From the NCBI GenBank assembly GCA_964392965.1, contig CAYMSA010000049.1, positions 1 through 13,287 on the forward strand: 13,287 bases of DNA, read 5' to 3'. Numbering within the stretch: the stretch's first letter is position 1; each line of letters begins with the position of its first letter. Below are positions 1 through 6,699 of the stretch, in pieces. Under the pieces are notes generated by a model. That model was given only the letters and a program-made list of their open reading frames with translations. It was not told where the DNA came from and ran no database searches. The position numbers and the translations under genes are program-made. Source of the DNA: CAYMSA01 sp964392965. Lineage in GTDB: Bacteria > Actinomycetota > Coriobacteriia > Anaerosomatales > Anaerosomataceae.

Positions 1-716
1 TCCGCATGGGTATGGGAATCGGCGCGAAGATCGGCAACATGTGGATCACCCAGGCCGACACCATCGGGTCGAAGATGAGCGACACGATGTGGCCGTGCAT
101 GGTCATCGCGATCTGGAAACTCCCATGCATCTTCGTCTCCTCGGATGGCAAGCGCCATATGCCCGAGGACATGTACTACGAGTACCAGTCGACCGAGATC
201 GCAAAGCAGGAGGGCGGCTTCGTGTGGTCAATCTGGGACCAGACGATCACGGACATGGGTGGTCAGGTCATCTGCGTACCGGCCGTATCTGATGGCTGCG
301 TGAAGGAGATCGAGGCAGGCTACATCTTCAAGGCGGACACGATCGAGGAACTGGCCAAGCAGATGGAGGTGGATCCCACCACACTTGTGGCAACGGTCGA
401 CACGTACAACGAGATGATGCGGGCCGGCGTGGACACCGAGTGGGGCCGCAAGACGGGCCTCGGCGAAGTGATCGCGGCGCCGTTCTACGCCGCAAAGACG
501 GTTCCGGCTGCATGCGACACGGCTGGCGGGCTGTGCACCGATACTGACTGTAAGGTCCTGAACGTCTGGGATGAAGCGATCCCCGGTCTTTACGCCGCAG
601 GCAGCACGACGTCCGGCTGGCGCGGTGCGATCTACCAGGGAAGCGGAACCGCCGTCAGCACGGCAGTCACGTTCGGCCGCATCGCCGGCAGGAACGCTGC
701 GGCTGAGACGGTGTAG
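1..716 (+). CDS. FAD-dependent oxidoreductase (fumarate reductase / ketosteroid dehydrogenase-like flavoprotein), C-terminal part
   Basis: The gene enters from the left edge (first complete codon at position 3) and ends at TAG 714-716, so only about 237 C-terminal residues are visible and the N-terminal dinucleotide-binding motif is missing. The visible end fits the FAD_binding_2 family (fumarate reductase, urocanate reductase, 3-ketosteroid dehydrogenase). A linker of the type 'TIEELAKQMEVDPTTL' precedes the last FAD-contacting segment, 'IPGLYAAGSTTSGWRG', then 'GSGTAVSTAVTFGRIAGRNAA', the usual C-terminal FAD-binding helix. Such enzymes reduce or dehydrogenate an unsaturated organic substrate using FAD; many in anaerobes act as terminal reductases. 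The substrate cannot be read from this fragment. The classic fumarate-reductase string around 'HGANRLGGN' is replaced by 'WRGAIYQGSG', so fumarate itself is not indicated. A hairpin terminator follows 77 bp downstream. Family sure, substrate unknown. Confidence 0.85.
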   Translation, partial: RMGMGIGAKIGNMWITQADTIGSKMSDTMWPCMVIAIWKLPCIFVSSDGKRHMPEDMYYEYQSTEIAKQEGGFVWSIWDQTITDMGGQVICVPAVSDGCVKEIEAGYIFKADTIEELAKQMEVDPTTLVATVDTYNEMMRAGVDTEWGRKTGLGEVIAAPFYAAKTVPAACDTAGGLCTDTDCKVLNVWDEAIPGLYAAGSTTSGWRGAIYQGSGTAVSTAVTFGRIAGRNAAAETV

Positions 717-793
717 CGGAGCGGTTGCGTCGAGTGGCGCAGGCGCTGGTCACGGATGGATGCACCCTGCGGTGACGTGCAGGCAGAACCACC

Positions 794-828
794 AGGAGGG
801 ACCGGCCGGTGCCGGTCCCTCCTTCGTT
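794..828 (+). terminator. Probable intrinsic terminator after the flavoprotein gene
   Basis: A perfect 13-bp stem (794-806 paired with 811-823) closes a CGGT loop and is followed by a short T-rich tail (TTCGTT to 828). It lies 77 bp after the flavoprotein stop codon and about 70 bp before the toxin-antitoxin promoter, so it would insulate the two units. The tail is poor in T, as often in high-GC genomes, so efficiency is uncertain. Confidence 0.7.
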
Positions 829-898
829 GAGCGTCTGTGCGGCCACCCGATCTCTGCTGGCCTCCCTCGGCGCGACAGAAGCACGCAGGCGTCTGCGC

Positions 899-927
899 TT
901 GACCGGGCATACTGCCGTGGTCATACT
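899..927 (+). promoter_or_regulatory. Candidate sigma-70-type promoter of the toxin-antitoxin operon
   Basis: TTGACC (899-904) and CATACT (922-927) match the -35 and -10 consensus at five and four of six positions, with an ideal 17-bp spacer. Transcription would start near 933-936, about 30 bp before the antitoxin start at 964. The -10 element overlaps one arm of the CATAC/GTATG repeat array, the arrangement expected for an autorepressed promoter. Assigned by eye. Confidence 0.5.
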
Positions 928-950
928 CAGGGTATGCAATAGGGTATGAC
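907..950. promoter_or_regulatory. Candidate autoregulatory operator: CATAC/GTATG half-site array
   Basis: Four half-sites lie in 44 bp: GCATAC (907-912), GTCATAC (920-926), GGTATGC (931-937) and GTATGAC (944-950). They form interlocked inverted repeats: GCATAC with GTATGC, and GTCATAC with GTATGAC. Successive half-sites start 10 to 14 bp apart, near one helical turn. The array covers the predicted -10, start site and 5' leader. Ribbon-helix-helix antitoxins typically bind such tandem short half-sites cooperatively, and the toxin-antitoxin complex represses its own operon, so this is the likely binding site. Binding is inferred. Confidence 0.55.
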
Positions 951-951
951 C

Positions 952-957
952 GAGGAG
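952..957 (+). promoter_or_regulatory. Ribosome binding site that sets the antitoxin start
   Basis: GAGGAG ends 6 bases before ATG 964. It favours 964 over the in-frame ATG at 946, which lies inside the operator array, lacks a good Shine-Dalgarno sequence and would add six non-conserved residues. Confidence 0.6.
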
Positions 958-963
958 TGCAAG

Positions 964-1338
964 ATGGCAAGCAAAGTGACGATCTCCCTTCCGGATGACC
1001 TCCTGGCTCGCATCGACGCCGAGGCGGCTGCGCGCGGGGAGAGCCGGAGTCTCATCGTCCAGGAGGCCAGTGCGTGCTATCTGGCGCAGACCGCCGAGGA
1101 GCGCTCACGGCAAGCTCGCAGGGCACGCGTGATCGAGGCCGTCAAGGCGATGAAGTCCATCTCGGCTGAGCCGGTGGTTGATTCGCGCACATCACTCGAG
1201 ATTCTGCGCGAGATCCGCGGGACCGACGATGCAGCGCCTGCGAAGGGAACCGCGGTCAGCGGGCAGCCGGAAGGCGGCCTGCGCCCTGGCGGAGAGTCCA
1301 GCGAGCACTCCGATGTGAGCGACGATGCTGGTCTTTGA
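964..1338 (+). CDS. vapB: Ribbon-helix-helix (CopG/VapB-type) antitoxin
   Basis: This 124-residue protein starts with a canonical ribbon-helix-helix DNA-binding domain: beta strand 'SKVTISLP' (residues 3-10), then helix 'DDLLARIDAEAAARG', the turn 'ESRS' and a second helix 'LIVQEASACYLAQ', ending near residue 42. The dimer should bind the half-site array just upstream and repress the operon; the C-terminal part should wrap and neutralise the toxin encoded next. The segment 'SLEILREIRG' (about residues 78-87) resembles the toxin-binding tails of such antitoxins. The last 35 or so residues are Gly/Ser/Glu-rich and do not resemble the family; they overlap the toxin start by 14 bp. ATG 946 is an alternative start. 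GC-ending codons are somewhat rarer here (about three quarters in a hand count of the first 55) than in genes right of the gap (near nine tenths), compatible with horizontal acquisition. Antitoxin role is secure by motif plus context; the vapB label depends on the PIN partner. Confidence 0.8.
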   Translation: MASKVTISLPDDLLARIDAEAAARGESRSLIVQEASACYLAQTAEERSRQARRARVIEAVKAMKSISAEPVVDSRTSLEILREIRGTDDAAPAKGTAVSGQPEGGLRPGGESSEHSDVSDDAGL

Positions 1339-1506
1339 TGCCTCCGCTGCGGTGAAGTGGTTCCATGATGAGGCCGGAAGTGACGTGGCCCGGGAGCTGT
1401 TGCTCGCCGATGCTGCGTCCGATGGGGTGTGGATGCCCGACAACTGTGTCCACGAGGTACTGGCCGTCACCCGTCGTCGCACCGGCTGGGGCGTGATGGC
1501 GGCTGC
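1325..1506 (+). CDS. vapC: VapC-type PIN-domain toxin, 3' part lost in assembly gap
   Basis: Sixty N-terminal residues are visible before the Ns. 'MLVFDASAAVKWF' is the standard first strand of PIN-domain ribonucleases, with the first metal-binding Asp at residue 5; Glu44 in 'CVHEVLAV' fits the second conserved acidic residue. The remaining acidic residues of the active site would lie in the missing part. PIN toxins of this family cleave tRNA or rRNA with Mg2+/Mn2+, halting translation until the antitoxin rebinds. The gene overlaps the antitoxin by 14 bp; an in-frame stop at 1316-1318 leaves ATG 1325 as the natural start, probably translationally coupled. The frame appears to run through the Ns into the chorismate mutase, but only because the gap filler keeps the phase; it is not evidence of a fusion. 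Whether the toxin is intact cannot be judged. Confidence 0.8.
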
Positions 1507-1606
1507 NNNNNNNNNNNNNNNNNNNNNNNNNNNNNNNNNNNNNNNNNNNNNNNNNNNNNNNNNNNNNNNNNNNNNNNNNNNNNNNNNNNNNNNNNNNNNN
1601 NNNNNN
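1507..1606. other. Assembly gap of exactly 100 N
   Basis: One hundred consecutive Ns is the usual filler for a gap of unknown length. The true distance, and even the adjacency of the two sides, is not established. The rest of the toxin gene and the promoter and ribosome binding site of the downstream aro genes are hidden here. Confidence 0.97.
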
Positions 1607-1609
1607 GAG

Positions 1610-1891
1610 ATGACCGACTTCACCGACACCGCCGCCGAGCGGATCTCGGCACTCCGCACCGAGATCGACCAGCTCGACGAGCAGATCGTCGCGCTCCTCA
1701 ACAAGCGTGCCGCGTACTCGCTTGAGATCCGCGGACTGAAGCCCAAGGTCCAGTGGGGCCTCTACGACCCGAAACGTGAGGAGGAGATCTTCAGTCACCT
1801 CTCGCGCGTGAACGACGGACCGCTCTTCGCCGAGAACCTCCGCGAGATCTACGCCACGATCCTGCACGTGATGAAGGAGATGCGCGGATGA
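1610..1891 (+). CDS. Chorismate mutase, AroQ class, stand-alone
   Basis: This 93-residue all-helical AroQ-type mutase rearranges chorismate to prephenate, the committed step to phenylalanine and tyrosine, in the cytoplasm. Conserved active-site positions match the family: Arg16 in 'ISALRTEIDQLD', Arg33 in 'LLNKRAAY', Lys44 in 'IRGLKP', and Asp53, Arg56, Glu57 in 'YDPKREEEI'. The C-terminal helix 'REIYATILHVMKEM' fits the last helix; the Gln usual near its end in E. coli is not obvious. ATG 1610 is the first codon after the Ns (GAG then ATG), so a start inside the gap cannot be excluded, but the length is normal for a single AroQ domain. The stop overlaps the next start as ATGA (1888-1891), indicating translational coupling with the DAHP synthase, the same order as in the fused Bacillus enzyme. 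Confidence 0.9.
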   Translation: MTDFTDTAAERISALRTEIDQLDEQIVALLNKRAAYSLEIRGLKPKVQWGLYDPKREEEIFSHLSRVNDGPLFAENLREIYATILHVMKEMRG

Positions 1892-2685
1892 CCCCAGCAG
1901 AAGCCGCTTCCGTGGGCGCCATCGCGCGCGACGAAACCTGTACGATCATCGCCGGGCCCTGCTCGGTGGAGACGCGCGAGCAGATGCGCGAGGTCGCTTC
2001 ATGCCTCGCCGAGCTCGGCATCAAGGTCATGCGCGGCGGCGCGTACAAGCCGCGCACGTCGCCGTTCTCCTTCCAGGGACTCGAGGAGAAGGGTCTTGAG
2101 CTGCTGCGCGAGGCGGCCGATGAGTTCGGGCTGCTCGTGGTTACCGAGGTGACCGACTCGGCACACGCGGAGATCGTGGACTCGTACGCGGACATCCTGC
2201 AGGTGGGCACGCGCAACATGGCCAACTTCAGCCTGCTGCGGAAGCTCGGCGAGGTGACCGCAAGCTCGCACAAGCCGATCGTCTTCAAGCGTGGCATGGC
2301 CGCCACGATCGAGGAGTGGCTCCAGGCGAGCAACTATCTCACGATGAACGGCAACGAGAACGTCGTCTTCTGCGAGCGCGGCATCCGCACGTTCGAGACC
2401 GCGTACCGCTTCACGCTCGACATCACGGCGGTGCCCGTGGTGCACAGCCTGTCGCTGCTGCCGATCATCGTGGACGTCTCGCACCCGGCAGGCCGGGCGG
2501 ACCTCGTGCCCGACATCGCCCGGGCGGCGGTGGCCGTGGGTGCCGACGGCATCATGGTGGAAGTGCATCCCGACCCACGCAACGCGCTCTGCGACGGGCC
2601 GCAGTCGCTCGACCTTGAGGGCATTCGCAAGCTCATGGCGGACCTGAAGCCGGTGGCCGAGTCCGTGGGACGGAAGCTCGGATGA
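1888..2685 (+). CDS. aroF: 3-deoxy-7-phosphoheptulonate (DAHP) synthase, type I-beta
   Basis: This 265-residue cytoplasmic enzyme condenses phosphoenolpyruvate and erythrose 4-phosphate to DAHP, the first shikimate-pathway step. Barrel motifs are intact: 'IIAGPCSVE' with metal-ligand Cys25, 'RGGAYKPRTSPFSFQGL' (residues 49-65) for substrate binding, 'KRGMAATIEEW', 'ERGIRTFE', 'DVSHPAGR' with His199, 'MVEVHPDP' with Glu225, and 'CDGPQSL' with Asp236; Cys25, His199, Glu225 and Asp236 form the metal site. Only about 20 residues precede the first strand, so the N-terminal regulatory ferredoxin-like domain of Thermotoga-type enzymes is absent. A separate chorismate mutase is encoded immediately upstream with a 4-bp overlap, so feedback control may come from a non-covalent complex with it; that is inference. 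KDO-8-phosphate synthase is related, but the sequence and the mutase neighbour favour DAHP synthase. Confidence 0.95.
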   Translation: MTPAEAASVGAIARDETCTIIAGPCSVETREQMREVASCLAELGIKVMRGGAYKPRTSPFSFQGLEEKGLELLREAADEFGLLVVTEVTDSAHAEIVDSYADILQVGTRNMANFSLLRKLGEVTASSHKPIVFKRGMAATIEEWLQASNYLTMNGNENVVFCERGIRTFETAYRFTLDITAVPVVHSLSLLPIIVDVSHPAGRADLVPDIARAAVAVGADGIMVEVHPDPRNALCDGPQSLDLEGIRKLMADLKPVAESVGRKLG

Positions 2686-2701
2686 GGTTCAGCGGCGCAT
2701 C

Positions 2702-5047
2702 ATGAGTCGACTCGACCTCTCCACACTCAACCCCGCCCAGCGCGACGCCGTCACCACCACCGAAGGGCCGCTCCTCGTCCTTGCGGGGGCTGGCAGCGGC
2801 AAGACGCGTGTGCTCACCTATCGCATCGCCCACATCGTCGAAGACCTCGGGGTCTCACCCGCCGGGATCCTTGCGATCACGTTCACCAACAAGGCCGCCG
2901 CCGAGATGCGCGAGCGCCTGGGTGCACTCATCGGCCCCTCGGCACGTGCCATGTGGGTCATGACGTTCCATGCGATGTGCGTCCGCATCCTGCGCGCCGA
3001 CGGCACGCGCCTCGGCTACACGCGCTCGTTCACCATCTACGACGCCGATGACATGAAGCGCGTGCTCGCGAGCGTGCTCGCGGACCTCGATATCGACACG
3101 AAACAGTACCCGCCCAAGGGGTTCGCCAACCGCATCTCCGCGGCCAAGAACGAGCTCATCGACGTCGCTGCGTACGAGGCGCGCGCGGCGACTCCCCCCG
3201 AGCGTGTGACCGCGAAGGCGTACCGTCTCTACCAGGAGCGGCTGCGGGCGTCGAACGCCATGGACTTCGACGATCTGCTCGTGAACGCCGAGCGCCTCCT
3301 GCGCGAGCACCCGGACGTCTGCGGTTTCTACCAGGACCGCTTCCGCTACATCCTGGTCGACGAGTACCAGGACACGAACCACGCGCAGTACGAGATCGTG
3401 AACCGTCTCGCCGCGCGCAACCGCAACCTCATGGTCGTCGGCGATGACGACCAGTCCATCTACTCGTGGCGCGGCGCCGACATCCGCAACATCCTCGAGT
3501 TCGAGCGCGACTACCCCGACGCCACGGTGATCCGCCTCGAGCAGAACTACCGTTCCACCGAGACCATCCTCGCGGCGGCCAACGCGGTCGTCGCGAACAA
3601 CCGCGGCCGCAAGCCCAAGACGCTCTGGACCGCCAACGCTGGCGGAGAGGCGATCGTGCGCTACTCGGCGGTGGACGAACGCGATGAGGCCCGTTTCGCC
3701 GTCGAGGAGATCGAGCGGCTCGTGCGCGCGGAGCGCCGCGACTACGCTCACTTCGCCATCTTCTATCGCACGAACGCGCAGTCCCGCGTCATCGAGGACA
3801 TGTGCTTGCGCGCGGGTGTGCCGTACAAGCTTGTGGGCGGAACGCGGTTCTTCGAGCGCGCCGAGATCAAGGACGTCATGGCGTGGCTGCGCGCGGTCGT
3901 GAACCCCGCGGACGCGCAGTCGCTCATCCGGGTGATGGACAGGCGTGCGGGTATCGGCAAGACGACGATCGCGACGCTCCGCTCGCATGCGCTGGCCGAG
4001 CAGATGACGCTTACCGAGGCCATCGAGCGCGCCCCCGAGCTCGGGTGGCTCTCGACCGCGCCGGCGAAGCGCGTGGCCGAGCTCGCCACCGACCTCGCGG
4101 CGGCCCGTGAGGCTGTCGGCACCGGTGAGACGCCGGGCGAGCCCCCCACGTCGCTTCGCGCGGCGGTGGAGGCGATCGTCGAGCGTTCGGGCCTGCTCCC
4201 GGCGCTCAAGGCCGAGGGCACCTCGGAGGCGGCGGGCCGCATCGAGAACATCCAGGAGTTCCTCGGCGTGGTGGACGAGTACGACGCGCAGCACGAGGAA
4301 CCCGAGCTCCGCACGCTCGACGCGCTGCTCGAGTGGGTGGCGCTCAGAAGCGACCTCGATGAGGTGGAGGACGCTGACAGCGCCGTTACGCTCATGACGC
4401 TTCACTCGGCCAAGGGGCTCGAGTTCCCCGTCGTGTTCCTGCTCGGCATGGAGGACATGATCTTCCCGCACGCGAGCTCGATGTTCGAGGACGCCGGCCT
4501 CGAGGAGGAGCGGCGCCTGTGCTACGTGGGCATCACGCGCGCCCGCGAGCGCCTCTACCTCACGCATGCGAGTGCGCGGACGCTCTTCGGCCAGACGCAG
4601 TACAACATGCCGAGCATGTTCCTCCGCGAGATCCCCGACGAGCACATCCGGGTTGAGGGCGTGGGCTCGGCCGGCTTCGGCGCCTCCGCGCCCGGCAGGG
4701 GCCGCGGCGACCGCGGCGGTTCGGTCCGCTGGGGCGGGGAGCGGACACATGCCGGGAGCGGCTTCGGCGCACGGACGCCCGTCGCGCGGGAGGGCCGTGG
4801 AACCGAGCGACGTCGCGACGGCGCCGCCGACGGCGGCCGGGTCTTCGGCTCGGGACGTCCGGCCGCAAAGCCCGCACAGGAGTCGCCGCACCTCGCCACG
4901 GGCGACGTAGTCGACCACCGCGTCTTCGGCCGAGGGGTCGTTCAGGCGGTCGCTGGCGACAAGGTGACCATAACCTTCGCCGGCGGCGGGACGAAGAAGC
5001 TGCTGCTCGGGTACGCTCCACTCAGGAAGGTCGAATCGCCGGACTGA
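2702..5047 (+). CDS. pcrA: ATP-dependent DNA helicase PcrA/UvrD (SF1A)
   Basis: This 781-residue 3'-5' helicase unwinds DNA in nucleotide excision and mismatch repair and clears RecA filaments or stalled RNA polymerase. All superfamily-1 motifs are present: Q motif 'NPAQRDAV' (10-17), Walker A 'AGAGSGKT' (28-35), Walker B 'DEYQDT' (220-225), motif III 'GDDDQSIYSWRG' (247-258), motif IV 'QNYRST' (281-286), motif V 'TLHSAKGLEF' (566-575) and motif VI 'YVGITRARE' (608-616). Residues 651-733 are a Gly/Arg-rich, probably disordered linker. The last 48 residues ('GDVVDHRVFGRGVV' onward) form the Tudor-like domain that binds RNA polymerase in PcrA, which supports PcrA over Rep or AddA. ATG 2702 lies 16 bp after the DAHP synthase stop; only a weak GATGAGG is upstream, suggesting partial coupling. 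Length is slightly above the usual 720-770 because of the linker. Confidence 0.96.
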   Translation: MSRLDLSTLNPAQRDAVTTTEGPLLVLAGAGSGKTRVLTYRIAHIVEDLGVSPAGILAITFTNKAAAEMRERLGALIGPSARAMWVMTFHAMCVRILRADGTRLGYTRSFTIYDADDMKRVLASVLADLDIDTKQYPPKGFANRISAAKNELIDVAAYEARAATPPERVTAKAYRLYQERLRASNAMDFDDLLVNAERLLREHPDVCGFYQDRFRYILVDEYQDTNHAQYEIVNRLAARNRNLMVVGDDDQSIYSWRGADIRNILEFERDYPDATVIRLEQNYRSTETILAAANAVVANNRGRKPKTLWTANAGGEAIVRYSAVDERDEARFAVEEIERLVRAERRDYAHFAIFYRTNAQSRVIEDMCLRAGVPYKLVGGTRFFERAEIKDVMAWLRAVVNPADAQSLIRVMDRRAGIGKTTIATLRSHALAEQMTLTEAIERAPELGWLSTAPAKRVAELATDLAAAREAVGTGETPGEPPTSLRAAVEAIVERSGLLPALKAEGTSEAAGRIENIQEFLGVVDEYDAQHEEPELRTLDALLEWVALRSDLDEVEDADSAVTLMTLHSAKGLEFPVVFLLGMEDMIFPHASSMFEDAGLEEERRLCYVGITRARERLYLTHASARTLFGQTQYNMPSMFLREIPDEHIRVEGVGSAGFGASAPGRGRGDRGGSVRWGGERTHAGSGFGARTPVAREGRGTERRRDGAADGGRVFGSGRPAAKPAQESPHLATGDVVDHRVFGRGVVQAVAGDKVTITFAGGGTKKLLLGYAPLRKVESPD

Positions 5048-5064
5048 CGCCGGAAGGGAAGCGC

Positions 5065-6693
5065 ATGGGACCGGTACTCGTCTTCGGCCATCGGGCGCCG
5101 GACAGTGACTCCATCTGCTCGGCGGTGGCGTACGCGCACCTGAAGAACGTCACCGACCGCGACACGGTCTACCTCCCCGCGCGCCTCGGCCCCGCGCCTG
5201 CCGAGACCGCATGGGTCTTCGATCGCTTCGGTCTCGAGCTGCCAGACCTCATCGAGCACGTCAGGCCCCGCGCATGCGACGCGATGACGGCCGACGCGGT
5301 GACCGTCCTGGCGGACGAGAACCTGCTCGCCGTGGGGCGGCTGATGCGGAATCGCGGCGTGCGCGCGCTGCCGGTCGTCGATGACGACCGGCGGGTTCTC
5401 GGTCTGGTCAACCAGGCGACGCTCGCGGACCTCTACACCGAGGAGCTCGAGGCCGCAGGCTTCCGGGATTTCCCGATGACGGTGGGACAGGTCGCCCGCG
5501 TCCTCGGCGGGGAGGTCCTCGCGGGCGACGACGCGATGCTGCTCCGCGGCCGGCTGTTGATCGGCGCTATGGAACCGGAGACGATGGTGCACCACATCGT
5601 CCCGGGCGATGTGCTCATCGTGGGCGACCGCCGAAGAACCCAGCCGCTCGCGCTCGAGGCGGGCGTAGCGTGCCTGATCGTCTCGGGAGGGTGTGTGCCA
5701 GAGCGCCCGGTGCTCGATGACGCGGCCGCCCGTGGCGCGGCCATCATCGTGACGTCCCACGACTCGTACGCGAGCGCACGCCTCGTGCATCTCGGACGGA
5801 CCGTGAGTAGCGTCATGGACACGAGTCCGCTCCTCGTCGGCGGTGATGCGCTTCTCGCCGAGGTCGCCGAGGACCTCATGGAGAGCGCTCACCGCGAGGC
5901 CATCGTCGTAGATGGCGACGGCCGTCTGGCGGGCATCCTCACACGCAGCAACCTTGCGAGAGGGCTCCGCCGTCGCGTCATCCTCGTCGACCACAACGAG
6001 GTCGCCCAGTCCGCGCCCGGCATCGAACAGGCCGAGGTCATCGAGATCGTCGACCACCACCGTGTGGGTGACGTCGAGACGAGCGCCCCCATCCCGTTCC
6101 TCAACCTCCCCGTAGGCGCCACCGCCACGATCGTCGCCGAGCGGTATCGCGAGCTCGGAGTGGAGATGCCTGAGGCGATCGCGGGCATCCTGCTCGCCGC
6201 GATCCTCACCGACACGGTGATCCTCAGATCGCCGACGGCCACCGACCTCGACCGCGAGACGGCGGCCCGCCTCGCGACGCGCGTGGGCGCAGACGTGCTC
6301 GACTTCGGCAGGGACGTCTACCGGGCCCGCGTGGCCGGAAGCGTCTTCTCGGCGACCGTCGCCGTCTCCGCCGACGTGAAGGAGTACCGTCTCGGCGGCC
6401 ATGTGGCGGCGGTCGCGCAGGTGGAGGTCGTCGACCCGCGCGTGTATCTGGAGCATGCCGATGAGCTCACGTGCGAGCTCGGAGCGCTGTGCGAGAAGCG
6501 GGGACTCGACCTGGCGATCCTGCTCGTGACCGACGTCGTCACCGAGGGTAGCTACATGCTAGCATCCGGCAAGACCCGTCTCGCCGAGCGGGCGTTCGGC
6601 ATCGATCTTTCGGCAGGACCGGTGTGGCTCGACGGGGTGCTCTCGCGCAAAAAGCAGGTGGCGGCACGCCTGTTCGAGACTCTGGGAGGATGA
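5065..6693 (+). CDS. ppaC: Manganese-dependent inorganic pyrophosphatase, CBS-DRTGG regulated (family II)
   Basis: This 542-residue cytoplasmic enzyme hydrolyses pyrophosphate to two phosphates, pulling biosynthetic reactions forward. The DHH domain is split by a regulatory insert. 'GHRAPDSDS' (residues 8-16) gives metal ligands His9, Asp13 and Asp15; a CBS motif covers about 72-130; a DRTGG domain about 136-245 ('TVGQVARVLGGEVLAG'); a second CBS about 248-305; then DHH resumes with 'VDHNE' (Asp309) and 'VDHHR' (His331, His332) and 'ILTDT'. The DHHA2 domain ends with 'SGKTRLAERAFG' and 'SRKKQVAARLF', supplying the basic residues that bind pyrophosphate. In Clostridium enzymes of this architecture AMP/ADP inhibit and ATP or diadenosine polyphosphates activate, so energy-state control is likely here. 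A strong GGAAGGGA lies before ATG 5065, 17 bp after pcrA. The usual 'GHKNPDTDS' is changed to 'GHRAPDSDS', a mild variation. Confidence 0.95.
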   Translation: MGPVLVFGHRAPDSDSICSAVAYAHLKNVTDRDTVYLPARLGPAPAETAWVFDRFGLELPDLIEHVRPRACDAMTADAVTVLADENLLAVGRLMRNRGVRALPVVDDDRRVLGLVNQATLADLYTEELEAAGFRDFPMTVGQVARVLGGEVLAGDDAMLLRGRLLIGAMEPETMVHHIVPGDVLIVGDRRRTQPLALEAGVACLIVSGGCVPERPVLDDAAARGAAIIVTSHDSYASARLVHLGRTVSSVMDTSPLLVGGDALLAEVAEDLMESAHREAIVVDGDGRLAGILTRSNLARGLRRRVILVDHNEVAQSAPGIEQAEVIEIVDHHRVGDVETSAPIPFLNLPVGATATIVAERYRELGVEMPEAIAGILLAAILTDTVILRSPTATDLDRETAARLATRVGADVLDFGRDVYRARVAGSVFSATVAVSADVKEYRLGGHVAAVAQVEVVDPRVYLEHADELTCELGALCEKRGLDLAILLVTDVVTEGSYMLASGKTRLAERAFGIDLSAGPVWLDGVLSRKKQVAARLFETLGG

Positions 6694-6699
6694 GGCGCC

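Noticed and set aside
571..942. 123-codon frame at the flavoprotein end and intergenic region
   Set aside because: It overlaps the conserved FAD-binding C-terminus in another frame, runs through the terminator hairpin and has no recognisable domain.
2855..4918. 687-codon open frame antisense to pcrA
   Set aside because: It mirrors a gene with complete helicase motifs; its His/Arg/Val/Asp-rich composition is what GC-ending codons on the opposite strand produce. No domain is recognisable.
4942..6456. 504-codon open frame antisense to the pyrophosphatase
   Set aside because: Same shadow effect; composition is artefactual and the sense gene is complete with catalytic motifs.
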